A stretch of 64,000 nt of DNA from Bacteroidales bacterium (GCA_016933335.1 JAFGBD010000004.1:20019-84018); one strand, 5' to 3'; shown: positions 1-10,212, numbered from the stretch's first letter. Numbers and translations: made by a program. Notes: generated from the letters alone by a model not told the origin.

Positions 1-256
1 TGGTGGTATTATCACCTATCTCGACCGTGGTTTTTTCCCCCTTGAATTTTAAATCCTGGGGAATTGCTGAAATGACGGCGCCTGGAAAAATCTTGCAGTT
101 CTTACCGATTCTGGCACCTTCCATGATGGTAACATTTGGTCCCACCCATGTGCCTTCACCTATTTTAACATCTTTGGCGATACTGACAAAAGGTTCAATC
201 ACAACGTTGTCTGCAATGGCTGCTTCAGGGTGTACATATGAAAGTGGCTGATTCAT
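1..256 (-). CDS. lpxA: UDP-N-acetylglucosamine acyltransferase LpxA, N-terminal part (cut by window edge)
   Basis: Reading the minus strand from an ATG at 256 gives about 85 residues of a left-handed beta-helix acyltransferase. Hexapeptide repeats are visible, as is the LpxA segment 'FPGAVISAIPQDLKFKGE'. LpxA transfers a 3-hydroxyacyl chain from ACP to UDP-GlcNAc, the first step of lipid A synthesis, in the cytoplasm. The gene follows lpxD and lpxC/fabZ on the same strand, 33 bases after lpxC/fabZ, which is the usual Bacteroidota order. The C-terminal part lies outside the window. A complete second LpxA is encoded at 15232-16068, so this is one of two paralogues. The forward ORF at 3-251 is its shadow. 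Confidence 0.93.
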   Translation of the reverse strand, partial: MNQPLSYVHPEAAIADNVVIEPFVSIAKDVKIGEGTWVGPNVTIMEGARIGKNCKIFPGAVISAIPQDLKFKGEKTTVEIGDNTT

Positions 257-289
257 AGAAGTATCAAATGTGATGGTTCTTTTAAATAT

Positions 290-1690
290 CTAAACACCAG
301 GTTTTCTGGATAGCTGGGCCATGAATTCACACTCAATTGCCAGCTTGTCACCTACAAATCCCTGTCCGTAGGTTAATGCAATCCCTCTTCTCACAGGTTC
401 TTTCAGAATCATCCTGACATTTAAGGTATCGCCCGGGACCACTTTTTGTTTAAATTTAACATTCTCAATTTTCATAAAGTAGAGCACATAATTCTCAGGG
501 TCGGGCACCATGCTCATGAGCAGTATGCCTCCTACCTGTGCCATTGCTTCAATCTGCAATACTCCGGGCATAATAGGTTCTTCTGGGAAATGGCCGACAA
601 AGAAGGCCTCATTCATTGTTACATTCTTAATCCCGCAGACGGTCCAGTCATCAAGATAGGTTATTCTGTCAACCAAAAGGAAGGGAGGACGGTGAGGGAG
701 TTTCTTCATGATGTCATTGATATCACATACCGGGGGTTTGTCCGGATCATACTCAGGAGGGACGGGTTTTGAAAGTTTATGCTTAATTTCTTTTCGCAGC
801 ATCCTTGCGAATTCTGTATTGATGTAATGGCCGGGTTTGTTGGCAATGATTTTTCCTTTCAGCCTTGTTCCAACCAGTGCCAGATCGCCAATGACATCAA
901 GTAATTTATGCCTTGCGGGCTCATTATTGAAATGAAGCTCAATGTTGTTAAGAACCCCTTCCGGCTTGGCCTGAATTTTTGGCTGGTGAAACAGATCTGC
1001 CAGCCGGTCAAGCTCTTCCTGGCTCACTTTACGATCGATGATAACAATGGCATTATTCAAATCTCCACCTTTTATGAGGTTATTTTTATAAAGCAATTCC
1101 ACCTCCCGTAAAAAGACAAAAGTGCGGCAGGGGGCAATCTGTGTTTCGAATTCATCAAAGTTGTTAAGGCGGGCGAACTGGTTATCAAGTATTTTTGAGT
1201 CAAAACCAATGTGCACGTCAATGCTGAAAGTATCATCAGGATATCCTGTTATCTCCAGTCCCTTTTTTTCATCCCTGAAAGCCATCTTGTTCTTGATCTC
1301 AAAATATTTTCTTTCAGATTCCTGTTCGGCGGTTCCGGCGCTCTTTATGGCTTTCACAAATTCAATGGCGCTTCCGTCCATGATCGGGACTTCGGGTCCG
1401 TTAAGTTTAAGAAGTGCATTATCAATACCCATGGCATACAGTGATGCAAGCAGATGTTCTATTGTTGAAACCCTTACCGAGTTTTCTTCAAGGGTAGTGC
1501 CTCTTTCAGTCAAAACAACATTCTCAGCAACAGCCCGGACCGTTGGATTACCTTCGAGATCGGTTCGCTCAAAAACATAACCATGATTGTCAGGTGCAGG
1601 GTGAATCGTTAACTCAACCTTTTCACCGCTGTGAAGCCCGTTACCTTTAAGTGTAACCGGCTTTACTACGGTTCTTTGTTTTTCACTCAT
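290..1690 (-). CDS. lpxC/fabZ: Bifunctional LpxC deacetylase / FabZ dehydratase
   Basis: This 466-residue fusion is typical of Bacteroidota. Residues 1 to about 300 are the LpxC zinc deacetylase, which commits UDP-3-O-acyl-GlcNAc to lipid A. Zinc-ligand regions are seen in 'TIEHLLASLYAMG' and 'RHKLLDVIGDLALVG', and the late histidine in 'NKPGHYIN'. Residues from about 325 to the end are the hot-dog FabZ 3-hydroxyacyl-ACP dehydratase, with 'LPHRPPFLLVDRI' and the catalytic stretch 'GHFPEEPIMPGVLQIEAMAQ'. The fusion couples the enzyme that draws on hydroxyacyl-ACP for lipid A with the one that sends it to fatty acid elongation. It sits between lpxD and lpxA in one minus-strand operon. Confidence 0.97.
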   Translation of the reverse strand: MSEKQRTVVKPVTLKGNGLHSGEKVELTIHPAPDNHGYVFERTDLEGNPTVRAVAENVVLTERGTTLEENSVRVSTIEHLLASLYAMGIDNALLKLNGPEVPIMDGSAIEFVKAIKSAGTAEQESERKYFEIKNKMAFRDEKKGLEITGYPDDTFSIDVHIGFDSKILDNQFARLNNFDEFETQIAPCRTFVFLREVELLYKNNLIKGGDLNNAIVIIDRKVSQEELDRLADLFHQPKIQAKPEGVLNNIELHFNNEPARHKLLDVIGDLALVGTRLKGKIIANKPGHYINTEFARMLRKEIKHKLSKPVPPEYDPDKPPVCDINDIMKKLPHRPPFLLVDRITYLDDWTVCGIKNVTMNEAFFVGHFPEEPIMPGVLQIEAMAQVGGILLMSMVPDPENYVLYFMKIENVKFKQKVVPGDTLNVRMILKEPVRRGIALTYGQGFVGDKLAIECEFMAQLSRKPGV

Positions 1691-1771
1691 CCTTTGTAAA
1701 AAATTAATTTTTAGTTAATTAATCGCGAAAGATATAAAAAAATAACCAATCGGGTAAAAAATCCTGCTATT

Positions 1772-2812
1772 TTACTTTTTCTTCTTCAGCATTTCCACCT
1801 CTTTTTCAAGTTCGTTAAATCGCCTGTATATCGATGGCAGCTGTTTTGAAACCACAAATTCGCGCTTCTTTTCTCTTGCGTTATAGGCAGGGGCACCAAG
1901 CACTATTTCTCCTTCTTTTTCAATGTTATTGGTCACGCCTGACTGGGCTCCGACAATAACTTTATCCGCTATTTTCAGGTGTCCTACAATACCTGCCTGG
2001 GCTGCAATAATACAATTCCTGCCAATCTTTGTCGATCCTGCAACACCTGCCTGGGCAACGATGACAGTATTATCACCTATTTCCACATTATGCGCGATCT
2101 GGATCAGGTTGTCAAGTTTTGCTCCCTGGCCGATGATGGTGGAACCTATGGTAGCCCTGTCAATAGTCACATTGGCACCAATTTCCACATCATCTTTTAT
2201 GATCACATTGCCGATCTGCGGTATTTTTTTATAGTTATGGTCTTCCTGGGGTGCAAATCCGAATCCGTCGCTTCCGATGATGGTCCCTGCATGTATGGTA
2301 CAGCCGGACCCAATAAGACAGTCCCGGTAAACCTTTACTCCCGGGTACAGTACGGTGTTATCTCCTATTGTAACATTATCACCAATGTATACCTGAGGGT
2401 AAAGGCTGACATTATCGCCGATTTTAACATTTTTGCCGATAAAGGTGAATGCCCCGATAAAAGCATTTTTCCCGTAAACAGAAGAAGGATCAATAAAAGC
2501 TTTGGCATCCACACCCGTATTCTTTGGAACAGATTGCACATACAGGTTCAGCAATGATGCAAAAGCCTGATAAGCATCATCAACTTTGATAAGGGTTGCA
2601 CTTATTTTATGATCAAGATGCAGGTTTTTATTTACCAGTATTATTGAAGAGCTGGTGGTATAAAGATGTTTGGTGTATTTTGGATTTGCCAGAAACGATA
2701 AGGTACCTTTTCTGCCTTCTTCAATTTTTGAAAAGTCATTTACTTTCACTTCAGGATCACCTACAATTTCCCCTCCGAGAAACTCTGAAATAGCTTTTGC
2801 TGTAAATTCCAT
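1772..2812 (-). CDS. lpxD: UDP-3-O-(3-hydroxyacyl)glucosamine N-acyltransferase
   Basis: The 346-residue protein has the LpxD layout: an N-terminal uridine-binding domain ('[19 protein letters not shown]'), a long left-handed beta-helix of hexapeptide repeats from about residue 105 to 315, and a C-terminal helix rich in Lys/Glu. The segment '[22 protein letters not shown]' and the histidine in '[12 protein letters not shown]' correspond to the LpxD active-site region. It adds the second hydroxyacyl chain, N-linked at position 2, after LpxC. It is 81 bases upstream of lpxC/fabZ on the same strand, consistent with co-transcription. Confidence 0.96.
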   Translation of the reverse strand: MEFTAKAISEFLGGEIVGDPEVKVNDFSKIEEGRKGTLSFLANPKYTKHLYTTSSSIILVNKNLHLDHKISATLIKVDDAYQAFASLLNLYVQSVPKNTGVDAKAFIDPSSVYGKNAFIGAFTFIGKNVKIGDNVSLYPQVYIGDNVTIGDNTVLYPGVKVYRDCLIGSGCTIHAGTIIGSDGFGFAPQEDHNYKKIPQIGNVIIKDDVEIGANVTIDRATIGSTIIGQGAKLDNLIQIAHNVEIGDNTVIVAQAGVAGSTKIGRNCIIAAQAGIVGHLKIADKVIVGAQSGVTNNIEKEGEIVLGAPAYNAREKKREFVVSKQLPSIYRRFNELEKEVEMLKKKK

Positions 2813-2934
2813 AAGTTACCGAAATTTAGTGGTTACATTAAATATGTTCTGGTCTATGTTATCAAAAAACATGCTTAATAGCTGTCTTCTTGTAAAATAT
2901 CCGGAAAATTTGGGCACAAAACTAATCATTAATA

Positions 2935-4182
2935 TCAAACCCCACAATTTTTAGGGTAACATAAAAAGTACTTTTTTGCTGTTTTATACAATTCATTCAG
3001 ATTAAAGATGTCGGATGCCTCAGCAATATCCTCGATCTCACCATTATTGTACAGGATGCTTATTTTGTCATCAAACTGGCTGTAGGCTTTATTTGAGATA
3101 ACTTCGGTGTATACAATATAATGGATGTATTCTTCCGGCCAGGCATATTCACGGATGACATTTTTTCTGATCTGCGAAATGACCTTTTTCTCAAAAGGTT
3201 TCTTCTGTATCCTGATCTTTGGTAAAATTCTGTTTATCAGATTTTTTGAAAGAAGTGACAATACTACGTCATTATGTTTGCTCCAGACTTTGGCCGACAC
3301 CATCAGATCATCATCATCAAGTGAAACAAAATTTTCAATGATCAGGTCCTTACGGGCATCCATATCTGATTTTGAGATCTTATTCTTAAGGAAAAAGTCC
3401 AGCGGCGGGCTGGCGTATAAGGAGATCCCGTTCATGATGAGTTCTTTTGCACGCTGCAGCAGTTTCATAAGTAAAAATTCTGCCGCTATTACGGTCTTGT
3501 GAAAATAAACCTGCCAGTACATCAGTCTGCGGGCAACAAGAAATTTTTCAATGGAATAAATACCTTTGGCTTCAATCACCAGCTGATCATTTACAACATC
3601 CAGCATTTTTATGATCCTGTCAGATCCGATGACTCCTTCTGTCACACCGGTAAAAAAGCTGTCTCTCCTGAGGTAATCGAGCCTGTCCATATCAAGCTGG
3701 CTTGAAACCAGCTGGTGCAGGAATTTTTTACTGTACCTGTTATTAAATATGCTCAGTGCAAGTTCCAGTTTCCCCTTATACTCTGTATTCAGTTTCTGCA
3801 TGAGTAATGCTGAGAGGTCTTCATGATTTATCTGGGGAATGATGCTTTCTTCCAGCGCATGAGAAAAAGGGCCGTGACCAACATCATGAAGCAGTATTGC
3901 AGCAAGAACTGCCTCGGCTTCCTCATCTGTGATATCATGTTTTTTGAGCCGCAGATTATGAATGGCCTGATCCATCAGGTATACAGCACCAAGCGCATGC
4001 TGAAAACGTGTATGGGTGGCACCGGGATAAACATAATAGGTAAGACCCAGCTGCTTGATTCGTCTCAACCGCTGTACGACAGGGTGTTCAATCAGCTCAT
4101 AAATGAACCGGGATGGAATTTTAATAAAACCGTAAATCGGGTCATTGATGATTTTTGCCTTGTAAATTTTTTGAGCGTTCAC
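2935..4182 (-). CDS. HD-domain phosphohydrolase (dGTPase-like, YdhJ-type)
   Basis: The 415-residue protein has a clear HD superfamily core: 'HTRFQHALGAVYLMD' followed by 'ILLHDVGHGPFSHALE', supplying the H...HD...D metal ligands, and 'LDMDRLDYLRRDSFFTG' farther on. This arrangement matches the dNTP triphosphohydrolase/SAMHD1-like family found in Bacteroidota just upstream of lpxD. The substrate cannot be told from sequence. The start read by the ORF is GTG at 4182. It is the first gene of the lpxD-lpxC/fabZ-lpxA strand and is divergent from rimP. A housekeeping nucleotide role is inferred. Confidence 0.88.
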   Translation of the reverse strand: MNAQKIYKAKIINDPIYGFIKIPSRFIYELIEHPVVQRLRRIKQLGLTYYVYPGATHTRFQHALGAVYLMDQAIHNLRLKKHDITDEEAEAVLAAILLHDVGHGPFSHALEESIIPQINHEDLSALLMQKLNTEYKGKLELALSIFNNRYSKKFLHQLVSSQLDMDRLDYLRRDSFFTGVTEGVIGSDRIIKMLDVVNDQLVIEAKGIYSIEKFLVARRLMYWQVYFHKTVIAAEFLLMKLLQRAKELIMNGISLYASPPLDFFLKNKISKSDMDARKDLIIENFVSLDDDDLMVSAKVWSKHNDVVLSLLSKNLINRILPKIRIQKKPFEKKVISQIRKNVIREYAWPEEYIHYIVYTEVISNKAYSQFDDKISILYNNGEIEDIAEASDIFNLNELYKTAKKYFLCYPKNCGV

Positions 4183-4308
4183 TCAGTAAAGGATTAGTTC
4201 AGCGGATATTTCACCACAAATTAAGATACATTATTGATAAAATACCAATGTAAGGGTAAATTTAAATAATTTATAGCCAGGTTATTTTTTTCTTTAAAGT
4301 ATTATTTA

Positions 4309-4316
4309 TAGCTTTG
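4309..4316 (+). promoter_or_regulatory. Candidate Bacteroidota -7 promoter element for rimP-nusA-infB
   Basis: TAGCTTTG matches the Bacteroidota -7 consensus TAnnTTTG exactly. It lies in the HD gene/rimP divergent region, about 60 bases before the rimP ATG. The -33 position is T-rich but has no perfect TTTG. A transcript starting near 4321 would carry the hairpin at 4336-4360 in its leader. The match is seen in the sequence; the promoter role is inferred. Confidence 0.5.
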
Positions 4317-4335
4317 CACCCGAAAGAATGAGCAG

Positions 4336-4360
4336 ATAGGGGACCTTAGTCCCCTATTTT
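4336..4360 (+). terminator. Terminator-like hairpin in the rimP leader (possible attenuator)
   Basis: A perfect 9-bp stem, ATAGGGGAC paired with GTCCCCTAT around a CTTA loop, is followed directly by T residues. It lies between the predicted transcription start and the rimP start at 4377, so it sits in the leader of the rimP-nusA-infB operon. Because NusA, encoded downstream, acts at hairpins, an autoregulatory attenuator is plausible. It is not obviously the terminator of the HD gene, which runs away on the other strand. Confidence 0.65.
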
Positions 4361-4376
4361 GTTAACCGGATTTCAT

Positions 4377-4841
4377 ATGATATCTGCAGACAGGATAAGA
4401 AAATGTATCGGGGAAGAGCTTGAGAGGAATGGTCTTTTTCTGATTGACCTCACGGTAAGCAGCTCAAATAAAATCAAGGTCGTTATCGACAGCATGAAGG
4501 GGATAACCATTGATGAATGTGCGCAGATAAGCCGGATGATCGAAAATAAGTTTAACAGGGATGAGGAGGACTATGATCTTGAAGTTACCTCTCCCGGACT
4601 TGACAGTCCCCTTGTTTTGCCTGTGCAGTATTTAAAGAATACAGGAAGACAGGTTGAAGTGCTGACAACAGACAATCAAAGAATCAGAGGAACACTGAGA
4701 TATGCCGGTGAAGAAAAAATTGAGGTCGAAACCGAAACCAAAAAAAAGATAAAAGGTAAAAAGAAAAAGGAGATCATTGTCAGTAGGTTTTCTTTCAGCT
4801 TCGATGAGATCAGGTCGGCTAAGGTTTTAGTAACATTTTAA
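4377..4841 (+). CDS. rimP: Ribosome maturation factor RimP
   Basis: RimP (DUF150) helps assemble the 30S subunit. The ORF track begins at a TTG at 4359, but the natural start is the ATG at 4377 (MISADRIRKCIGEEL...), which gives 154 residues and keeps the leader hairpin out of the coding region. The family motif is visible in 'LEVTSPGLDSPL'. The C-terminal domain carries a lysine-rich loop (KKKIKGKKKKE). NusA starts 12 bases after the stop, the standard rimP-nusA-infB order. Confidence 0.95.
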   Translation: MISADRIRKCIGEELERNGLFLIDLTVSSSNKIKVVIDSMKGITIDECAQISRMIENKFNRDEEDYDLEVTSPGLDSPLVLPVQYLKNTGRQVEVLTTDNQRIRGTLRYAGEEKIEVETETKKKIKGKKKKEIIVSRFSFSFDEIRSAKVLVTF

Positions 4842-4853
4842 TATAATAACAGA

Positions 4854-6092
4854 ATGGAAAACATTAATCTGATTGAAACATTCTCGGAATTCAAAGATCT
4901 CAAGAATATCGACAGGACTACCATGATGAATGTTATTGAGGATGTGTTCAGAAATATGTTAATAAAAATGTATGGTACTGCAGATAATTTTGATATTATT
5001 ATTAACATAGATAAAGGTGATTTTGAGATATGGAGAAACAGGGAAGTTGTCGAAGACAAAGAAGTTGAAGATCCTAACCTGCAGATTTCTTTATCCGAGG
5101 CGAAGAAGATTGACAGTGATTATGAAATCGGAGAAGATGTAACTGATGAGGTGAAGCTGGCCGATTTCGGAAGAAGGTCGATTCTTGCTTTACGACAGAA
5201 CCTTACTGCACGTATTCTGGACCTGGAAAAGAATAATGTTTATCTCAAATACCGTGACCGTATCGGTGATATTGTTACCGGTGAGGTATACCAGGTGTGG
5301 AAACGTGAGATTCTCGTGCTGGATGAAGAAGGCAACGAGCTGATCCTGCCCAAGACTGAACAGATACCTTCGGATTATTTCAGGAAAGGAGATACCATAA
5401 GGGCGGTTGTCATCAAAGTCGAAATGAGGAATAATAACCCTCTGATTGTCTTAAGCAGGACGTCACCTGTGTTTCTTGAACGGCTTTTTGAGCTTGAGGT
5501 GCCTGAAATATTTGACGGACTTATCACAATAAAGAAGATTGTGCGTGTTCCGGGCGAAAGGGCAAAGGTAGCGGTTGAATCGTATGATGAGCGTGTTGAT
5601 CCTGTCGGGGCATGTGTTGGTATGAAAGGTTCGAGAATTCATGGCATTGTCAGGGAATTGAAAAACGAGAATATTGATGTCATAAACTATACCACTAATC
5701 TTCAGTTATATATAACAAGGGCATTAAGCCCGGCAAAGATATCAAGTATTAAACTCGACCAGGAGCACAAACGGGCAGAAGTTTATCTGAAACCGACCGA
5801 GGTATCGCTGGCCATAGGCAAGGGAGGATTAAATATCAAGCTGGCAAGCCAGCTTACAGGTTACGAAATTGATGTTTTCAGGGAGACTGATACAGCGGAT
5901 GAGGAAGATGTCAGTCTGGAAGAGTTTGCCGATGAAATCGAAGGATGGATCATCGATGAACTGAGAGCAATAGGCTGTGACACGGCAAAAAGTGTTCTTG
6001 ATCTGAGTGTTGAAGATCTGGTGAAAAGAACTGATTTGGAAGAAGAGACGATCAAAGAGATCATTAAAATTTTACAGTCTGAATTTGAATAA
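4854..6092 (+). CDS. nusA: Transcription termination/antitermination factor NusA
   Basis: The 412-residue protein has the NusA N-terminal polymerase-binding domain (residues 1 to about 125), an S1 domain ('GDIVTGEVYQVWKREILVLDEEG'), and two KH domains with the GxxG-type 'VGMKGSRIHGIVRELKNENID' and 'AIGKGGLNIKLASQLTGYEID'. A short C-terminal acidic helix-hairpin region follows. It binds RNA polymerase and nascent RNA to modulate pausing, termination and antitermination. It sits between rimP and infB on the plus strand. Confidence 0.97.
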   Translation: MENINLIETFSEFKDLKNIDRTTMMNVIEDVFRNMLIKMYGTADNFDIIINIDKGDFEIWRNREVVEDKEVEDPNLQISLSEAKKIDSDYEIGEDVTDEVKLADFGRRSILALRQNLTARILDLEKNNVYLKYRDRIGDIVTGEVYQVWKREILVLDEEGNELILPKTEQIPSDYFRKGDTIRAVVIKVEMRNNNPLIVLSRTSPVFLERLFELEVPEIFDGLITIKKIVRVPGERAKVAVESYDERVDPVGACVGMKGSRIHGIVRELKNENIDVINYTTNLQLYITRALSPAKISSIKLDQEHKRAEVYLKPTEVSLAIGKGGLNIKLASQLTGYEIDVFRETDTADEEDVSLEEFADEIEGWIIDELRAIGCDTAKSVLDLSVEDLVKRTDLEEETIKEIIKILQSEFE

Positions 6093-6146
6093 ATTAAGCT
6101 ATAAATTATAAATTAGCCGATTTAGAGAATAACTATTTTGTTGTAT

Positions 6147-9095
6147 ATGTCAGAAATCAAGGCAACCAGGTTGAGTAAAATAGCGAGGGAGTTGAATGTC
6201 GGTATTTCAACAATTGTCGATTTTCTTCATAAAAAGGGAATCAAGATTGATGTTAATCCGAACACCAAGGTTACACCTGAACAATACGATCTGTTGTTAC
6301 AGGAGTACAGCAATGATTTGTCTGTCAAGAAAGAATCAGAAAGACTTAACCTGAAGCATCTCAAGGAAAAGCAGGAGACAATTACACTGAACGATCTCAG
6401 GGAGGAGTATGAAGGTGAGGGGCAGGATTTTGACGAGGTATTGATTAAAGATTCAAGTGCTTCTTCCGGTGCTTTTGAAACAGAAACCGAAAAAGAGATT
6501 GAAAATAGAGACAGGATTAAGCTCAATATTATTGGTAAAATAAGCATTGATAAAAAGGATAAGAAAGAAGAGAAGCCTGCAGAGGAGCATCCTGAAGAGC
6601 ATGAAAAGGAAGAAAGACCCGGGGTTGAAGATAAGGCGGGAACAAAGGCCGCAAAACCCGGTAAAGAAGAAGACACAGATGTAGAAGCACAAAGTGAAAA
6701 AGAGGCTGAAGAGGTTGATTTGCAGGAAGAGGAAGAACCTGAATTTCTCAAGAGAGAGAAAAAAGAATTTGAGGTTAAGGTTCTTGGGAAGATTGACCTG
6801 GAATCAATGAATCAGCGTACCAGGCCTCCCCGTAAAACAAAAGAGCAAAAAGAAACAGAGAGGAAGGAAAGAATAGCTGCCAAACTCAGGGAGCAGGAAG
6901 AAGCAAAAACAACTCCAAAGAAGAAAGCCGGGGAAGCTGAGGAGAAGGGTGAGGTCAAGGAGAAAACAGGGGAAGAGATCACAAAAACTGATGAAGAAAT
7001 AGTATCTTCCGGTGATGAAATCCCGGTATCAGAAAAAGAAGATATTGGTTTATCTGATTTAAAGAAGAAAAGAAAAAGAATAAGAAAGGATAAGGAAAGG
7101 GTAAAATTTGACGAGAACCGTCTGGAAAAGAAGACTGAAGAAAAAGGGGATAAATTCAAAAAGAAAAAAATCAGGAAAGGATATAAGTTTGAGATCAGCG
7201 ATGATGAAGTAGACCGACAGATAAAAGATACCATGTCGCGGCTGGCTCCGAAAGGTAAATCAAAAGGTTCTAAATACCGGCGTGAAAAACGTGATCTCGC
7301 CAGCCAGAAACAGCAGGCTGAGGAAGAAATGCGCCAGCAGCAGAAAAACATCATCAAGGTAACCGAATTTGTTTCTGTAAGCGAGCTGGCCAATATGATG
7401 AATGTTCAGGCAACAGAAGTTATTGCCACCTGCATGAATATGGGACTTTTTGTATCCATCAACCAGAGGCTTGATGCAGAAACGATGGCTCTTGTAGCTG
7501 ATGAATTCAATTATAAAGTCGAATTCGTGAGTGTCGAGCTTCAGGAGTCTATCAGGGAAGAGGCAGATGCAGAAGAAGATCTGCAGCTGCGTCCGCCTAT
7601 TGTCACGGTAATGGGGCATGTTGATCACGGTAAAACAAAGCTTCTGGACCATATCCGCAAAACCAATGTTATTGCCGGTGAAGCAGGGGGCATTACACAG
7701 CATATCGGTGCATACAATGTCCAATTATCAGATGACAGGCAGATTACTTTCCTGGATACTCCGGGGCATGAGGCCTTCACGGCTATGAGAGCCCGCGGAG
7801 CCCAGATAACAGATGTTGCCATCATCGTGGTTGCCGCTGATGATGGCGTGATGCCCCAGACCGTTGAAGCCATCAACCACGCCCAGGCAGCCGGCGTACC
7901 CATGGTTTTTGCCATCAATAAAATCGACAAACCCGAAGCTAATCCTGAAAAGATAAAGGAAGAGCTGGCAAAAATGAATATCCTGGTGGAGGATTGGGGA
8001 GGTAAATACCAGTCACAGGAAATATCGGCCAAAAGCGGGATAAACATTGAAGAGCTTCTGGAAAAAGTGCTTCTTGAAGCAGAGCTTCTGGAGCTGAAAT
8101 CAAATCCCGGCAAGAAAGCTGTTGGTGCTGTCATTGAATCTTCGCTGGATAAGGGGCGCGGATATGTTGCCACAGTTCTTGTGCAGGCAGGCACATTGAG
8201 AATCGGAGATATCGTTCTGGCAGGGACACATACCGGCAGGGTAAAGGCAATGTTCAATGAGAGGGGGAAAAAAATCACCGAAGCCGGACCTTCTACTCCT
8301 GCCATGATTCTCGGACTGGACGGAGCACCTCAGGCCGGAGATAAGTTCAATGTGATGGATAACGACCGTGAGGCTAAGGATATTGCCACAAAGAGAAATC
8401 TGTTACAGCGTGAACAGGGATTAAGGTCGCAAAAACACATTACACTTGATGAAATTGGCAGAAGAATAGCCATCGGAAATTTCCAGGAACTGAATATTAT
8501 TGTAAAGGGCGATGTTGACGGTTCAGTCGAAGCGCTGTCAGATTCTCTGATAAAACTATCCAATGATGAGATACAGGTGAATATCATTCACAAGGCAGTT
8601 GGTCAGATATCCGAAGGTGATGTATTGCTTGCTGCAGCTTCAAATGCCATCATTGTCGGGTTTCAGGTTCGTCCGTCGATGCAGGCAAGAAGACTGGCCG
8701 AAAAAGAAGAAATTGAAATCAGGCTTTATTCGGTAATCTATGATGCCATCAATGAAGTGAAATCAGCTATGGAAGGTATGTTATCACCTGAAATCAAAGA
8801 AGAGATCATTGCCACGCTGGAAGTGCTGGAGACTTTTAAAATTACAAAAGTCGGGACCATTGCCGGTTGTATGGTAAAGGAGGGGAGGATCAAACGTGAT
8901 ACCAGGGTGAGGGTCATCCGGGAAGGGATCGTTGTTTATACCGGAGAGCTGGGCTCTCTCAAGAGGTTCAAGGACGATGTGAAGGAAGTGGCAAGCGGAC
9001 TGGAATGCGGGCTGAATGTGGAGAATTTTAATGATATCAAGAAAGGAGACATCATTGAAGGCTATGATATCAGAGAAATCAAGAAAAAACTATAA
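6147..9095 (+). CDS. infB: Translation initiation factor IF-2
   Basis: IF-2 delivers initiator tRNA to the 30S subunit. The ORF opens at TTG 6138, but the ATG at 6147 ([19 protein letters not shown]) matches the family start. An IF2 N-terminal winged segment is followed by about 300 residues of Lys/Glu-rich low-complexity linker. A second IF2_N module ('[16 protein letters not shown]') comes next, then the GTPase from about residue 480 with 'GHVDHGKT', 'DTPGHEAF' and 'NKID'. Beta-barrel domains and the C-terminal fMet-tRNA binding domain complete the protein. The long linker and total of 982 residues are normal for Bacteroidota. Minus-strand ORFs here are codon shadows. Confidence 0.97.
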   Translation: MSEIKATRLSKIARELNVGISTIVDFLHKKGIKIDVNPNTKVTPEQYDLLLQEYSNDLSVKKESERLNLKHLKEKQETITLNDLREEYEGEGQDFDEVLIKDSSASSGAFETETEKEIENRDRIKLNIIGKISIDKKDKKEEKPAEEHPEEHEKEERPGVEDKAGTKAAKPGKEEDTDVEAQSEKEAEEVDLQEEEEPEFLKREKKEFEVKVLGKIDLESMNQRTRPPRKTKEQKETERKERIAAKLREQEEAKTTPKKKAGEAEEKGEVKEKTGEEITKTDEEIVSSGDEIPVSEKEDIGLSDLKKKRKRIRKDKERVKFDENRLEKKTEEKGDKFKKKKIRKGYKFEISDDEVDRQIKDTMSRLAPKGKSKGSKYRREKRDLASQKQQAEEEMRQQQKNIIKVTEFVSVSELANMMNVQATEVIATCMNMGLFVSINQRLDAETMALVADEFNYKVEFVSVELQESIREEADAEEDLQLRPPIVTVMGHVDHGKTKLLDHIRKTNVIAGEAGGITQHIGAYNVQLSDDRQITFLDTPGHEAFTAMRARGAQITDVAIIVVAADDGVMPQTVEAINHAQAAGVPMVFAINKIDKPEANPEKIKEELAKMNILVEDWGGKYQSQEISAKSGINIEELLEKVLLEAELLELKSNPGKKAVGAVIESSLDKGRGYVATVLVQAGTLRIGDIVLAGTHTGRVKAMFNERGKKITEAGPSTPAMILGLDGAPQAGDKFNVMDNDREAKDIATKRNLLQREQGLRSQKHITLDEIGRRIAIGNFQELNIIVKGDVDGSVEALSDSLIKLSNDEIQVNIIHKAVGQISEGDVLLAAASNAIIVGFQVRPSMQARRLAEKEEIEIRLYSVIYDAINEVKSAMEGMLSPEIKEEIIATLEVLETFKITKVGTIAGCMVKEGRIKRDTRVRVIREGIVVYTGELGSLKRFKDDVKEVASGLECGLNVENFNDIKKGDIIEGYDIREIKKKL

Positions 9096-9180
9096 AATCC
9101 CGGCATCTTATCTGTGAAACTCAAATTATAAAAGTGCACTGCACTGAAATTTGAAAGCCGAACATCATTTTTTCCCTGGT

Positions 9181-10107
9181 ATGGTGCATGGAAAATATTC
9201 AGGTTTAATCAAAGCCGAAGCACGCCGTCTTGGTTTCGACAATTGTGGTATCTCCGGGGCGGAATATCTCTCCGGGCATGCATCGCATCTGAAGATATGG
9301 CTTGAAAAAGGATTACACGGGGAGATGGATTATATGGCCGGGCATTTTGAGGAGCGGCTCGATCCTGAAAAACTCGTCAGGAATACCAGGTCAGTTATAA
9401 CAGTCATAGCCGGTTACAATACCAACCTGAAACAGGAAGACAGTTCAGCCCCTGTCATTTCAAGATATGCATTCGGAAGAGACTACCACAAGGTTATCAG
9501 AAAAAAGCTGAAACAACTGCTTGACTACATTCAAAGAGAGATCCAACAGGCCAGCGGAAGGGTATTTGTAGATTCAGCGCCCGTACTTGAACGCGCCTGG
9601 GCTGTAAAGGCCGGACTGGGCTGGATTGGTAAGAACTCAAACCTTATCTCACCGGAATCCGGGTCTTTTGTTTTCATTGGTACTGTTTTCATTGATCTTG
9701 AACTGGAAGCCGATTCACCGGTGAGAGACATGTGCGGCAGCTGTACGAAATGTATCGATGCATGTCCGACACAGGCTATTATCAGACCTAAAGTGATAAA
9801 CAGCAACAGGTGCATTTCTTATTTAACGATTGAATACAAGGGACAACTGCCTGAAAACCTGCGGGAAAAATTTCATAACAGGATTTTCGGTTGTGATATC
9901 TGCCAGGAGGTCTGTCCCTGGAACAGGAAGGCTCCCCTGCACAGAACGGAAGATTTTATGCCCTCAAAGGAGCTGCTGGAAATGAAACGCAGTGATTGGA
10001 TCACACTTGATGAAAAAAAGTTCAACCGGCTTTTTGAAGGTTCTGCAGTAAAAAGAGCCGGGTTTGAAGGATTAAAAAGAAATATCCGTTTTGTGTTAAG
10101 CTCTTAA
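9181..10107 (+). CDS. queG: Epoxyqueuosine reductase QueG
   Basis: QueG reduces epoxyqueuosine to queuosine in the wobble position of tRNA, using cobalamin and two [4Fe-4S] clusters. Both ferredoxin-like cysteine sets are present: 'CGSCTKCIDACPTQAI' and 'CDICQEVCPWN'. The family N-terminus is seen in 'IKAEARRLGFDNCGIS', and 'YHKVIRKKLKQLLDYI' is the expected central region. The ORF track starts at a TTG (9151); the ATG at 9181 gives 309 residues, the usual family length, so it is preferred. It follows infB by 85 bases. Confidence 0.94.
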   Translation: MVHGKYSGLIKAEARRLGFDNCGISGAEYLSGHASHLKIWLEKGLHGEMDYMAGHFEERLDPEKLVRNTRSVITVIAGYNTNLKQEDSSAPVISRYAFGRDYHKVIRKKLKQLLDYIQREIQQASGRVFVDSAPVLERAWAVKAGLGWIGKNSNLISPESGSFVFIGTVFIDLELEADSPVRDMCGSCTKCIDACPTQAIIRPKVINSNRCISYLTIEYKGQLPENLREKFHNRIFGCDICQEVCPWNRKAPLHRTEDFMPSKELLEMKRSDWITLDEKKFNRLFEGSAVKRAGFEGLKRNIRFVLSS

Positions 10108-10212
10108 GCTGGCTTAAGCTCCTTAAGCTCTTCCGGATTTCAAATCCGAAAAAGCAATATACAATATCTGGGCAATAAACCATATATGGCGCAAGGCTCC
10201 AGCCTTGTGCCA
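10096..10212. repeat. Short direct repeats and two palindromes (REP-like) after queG
   Basis: Four copies of TTAAGCT occur with 8- to 10-base spacing (10096, 10104, 10114, 10123), the first two inside the end of queG. They are followed by the palindrome CGGATTT-C-AAATCCG (10134-10148). A 12-bp hairpin follows, with arm TGGCGCAAGGCT (10187-10198) pairing with 10201-10212 through one G-T wobble. The region separates convergent queG and yjbQ. It could act as a bidirectional terminator or be a REP/BIME-like dispersed element; no other copy was noticed in this window. Confidence 0.6.

Noticed and set aside
7625-8305. 226-residue minus-strand ORF inside infB
   Set aside because: It lies fully within the conserved IF-2 GTPase region and its Ser/Ala-rich translation has no recognisable domain; it is a codon shadow.
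10130-10150. 'ggatttcaaatcc' resembling a tRNA T-arm
   Set aside because: No acceptor, D or anticodon arms can be built around it; it is part of a simple palindrome.
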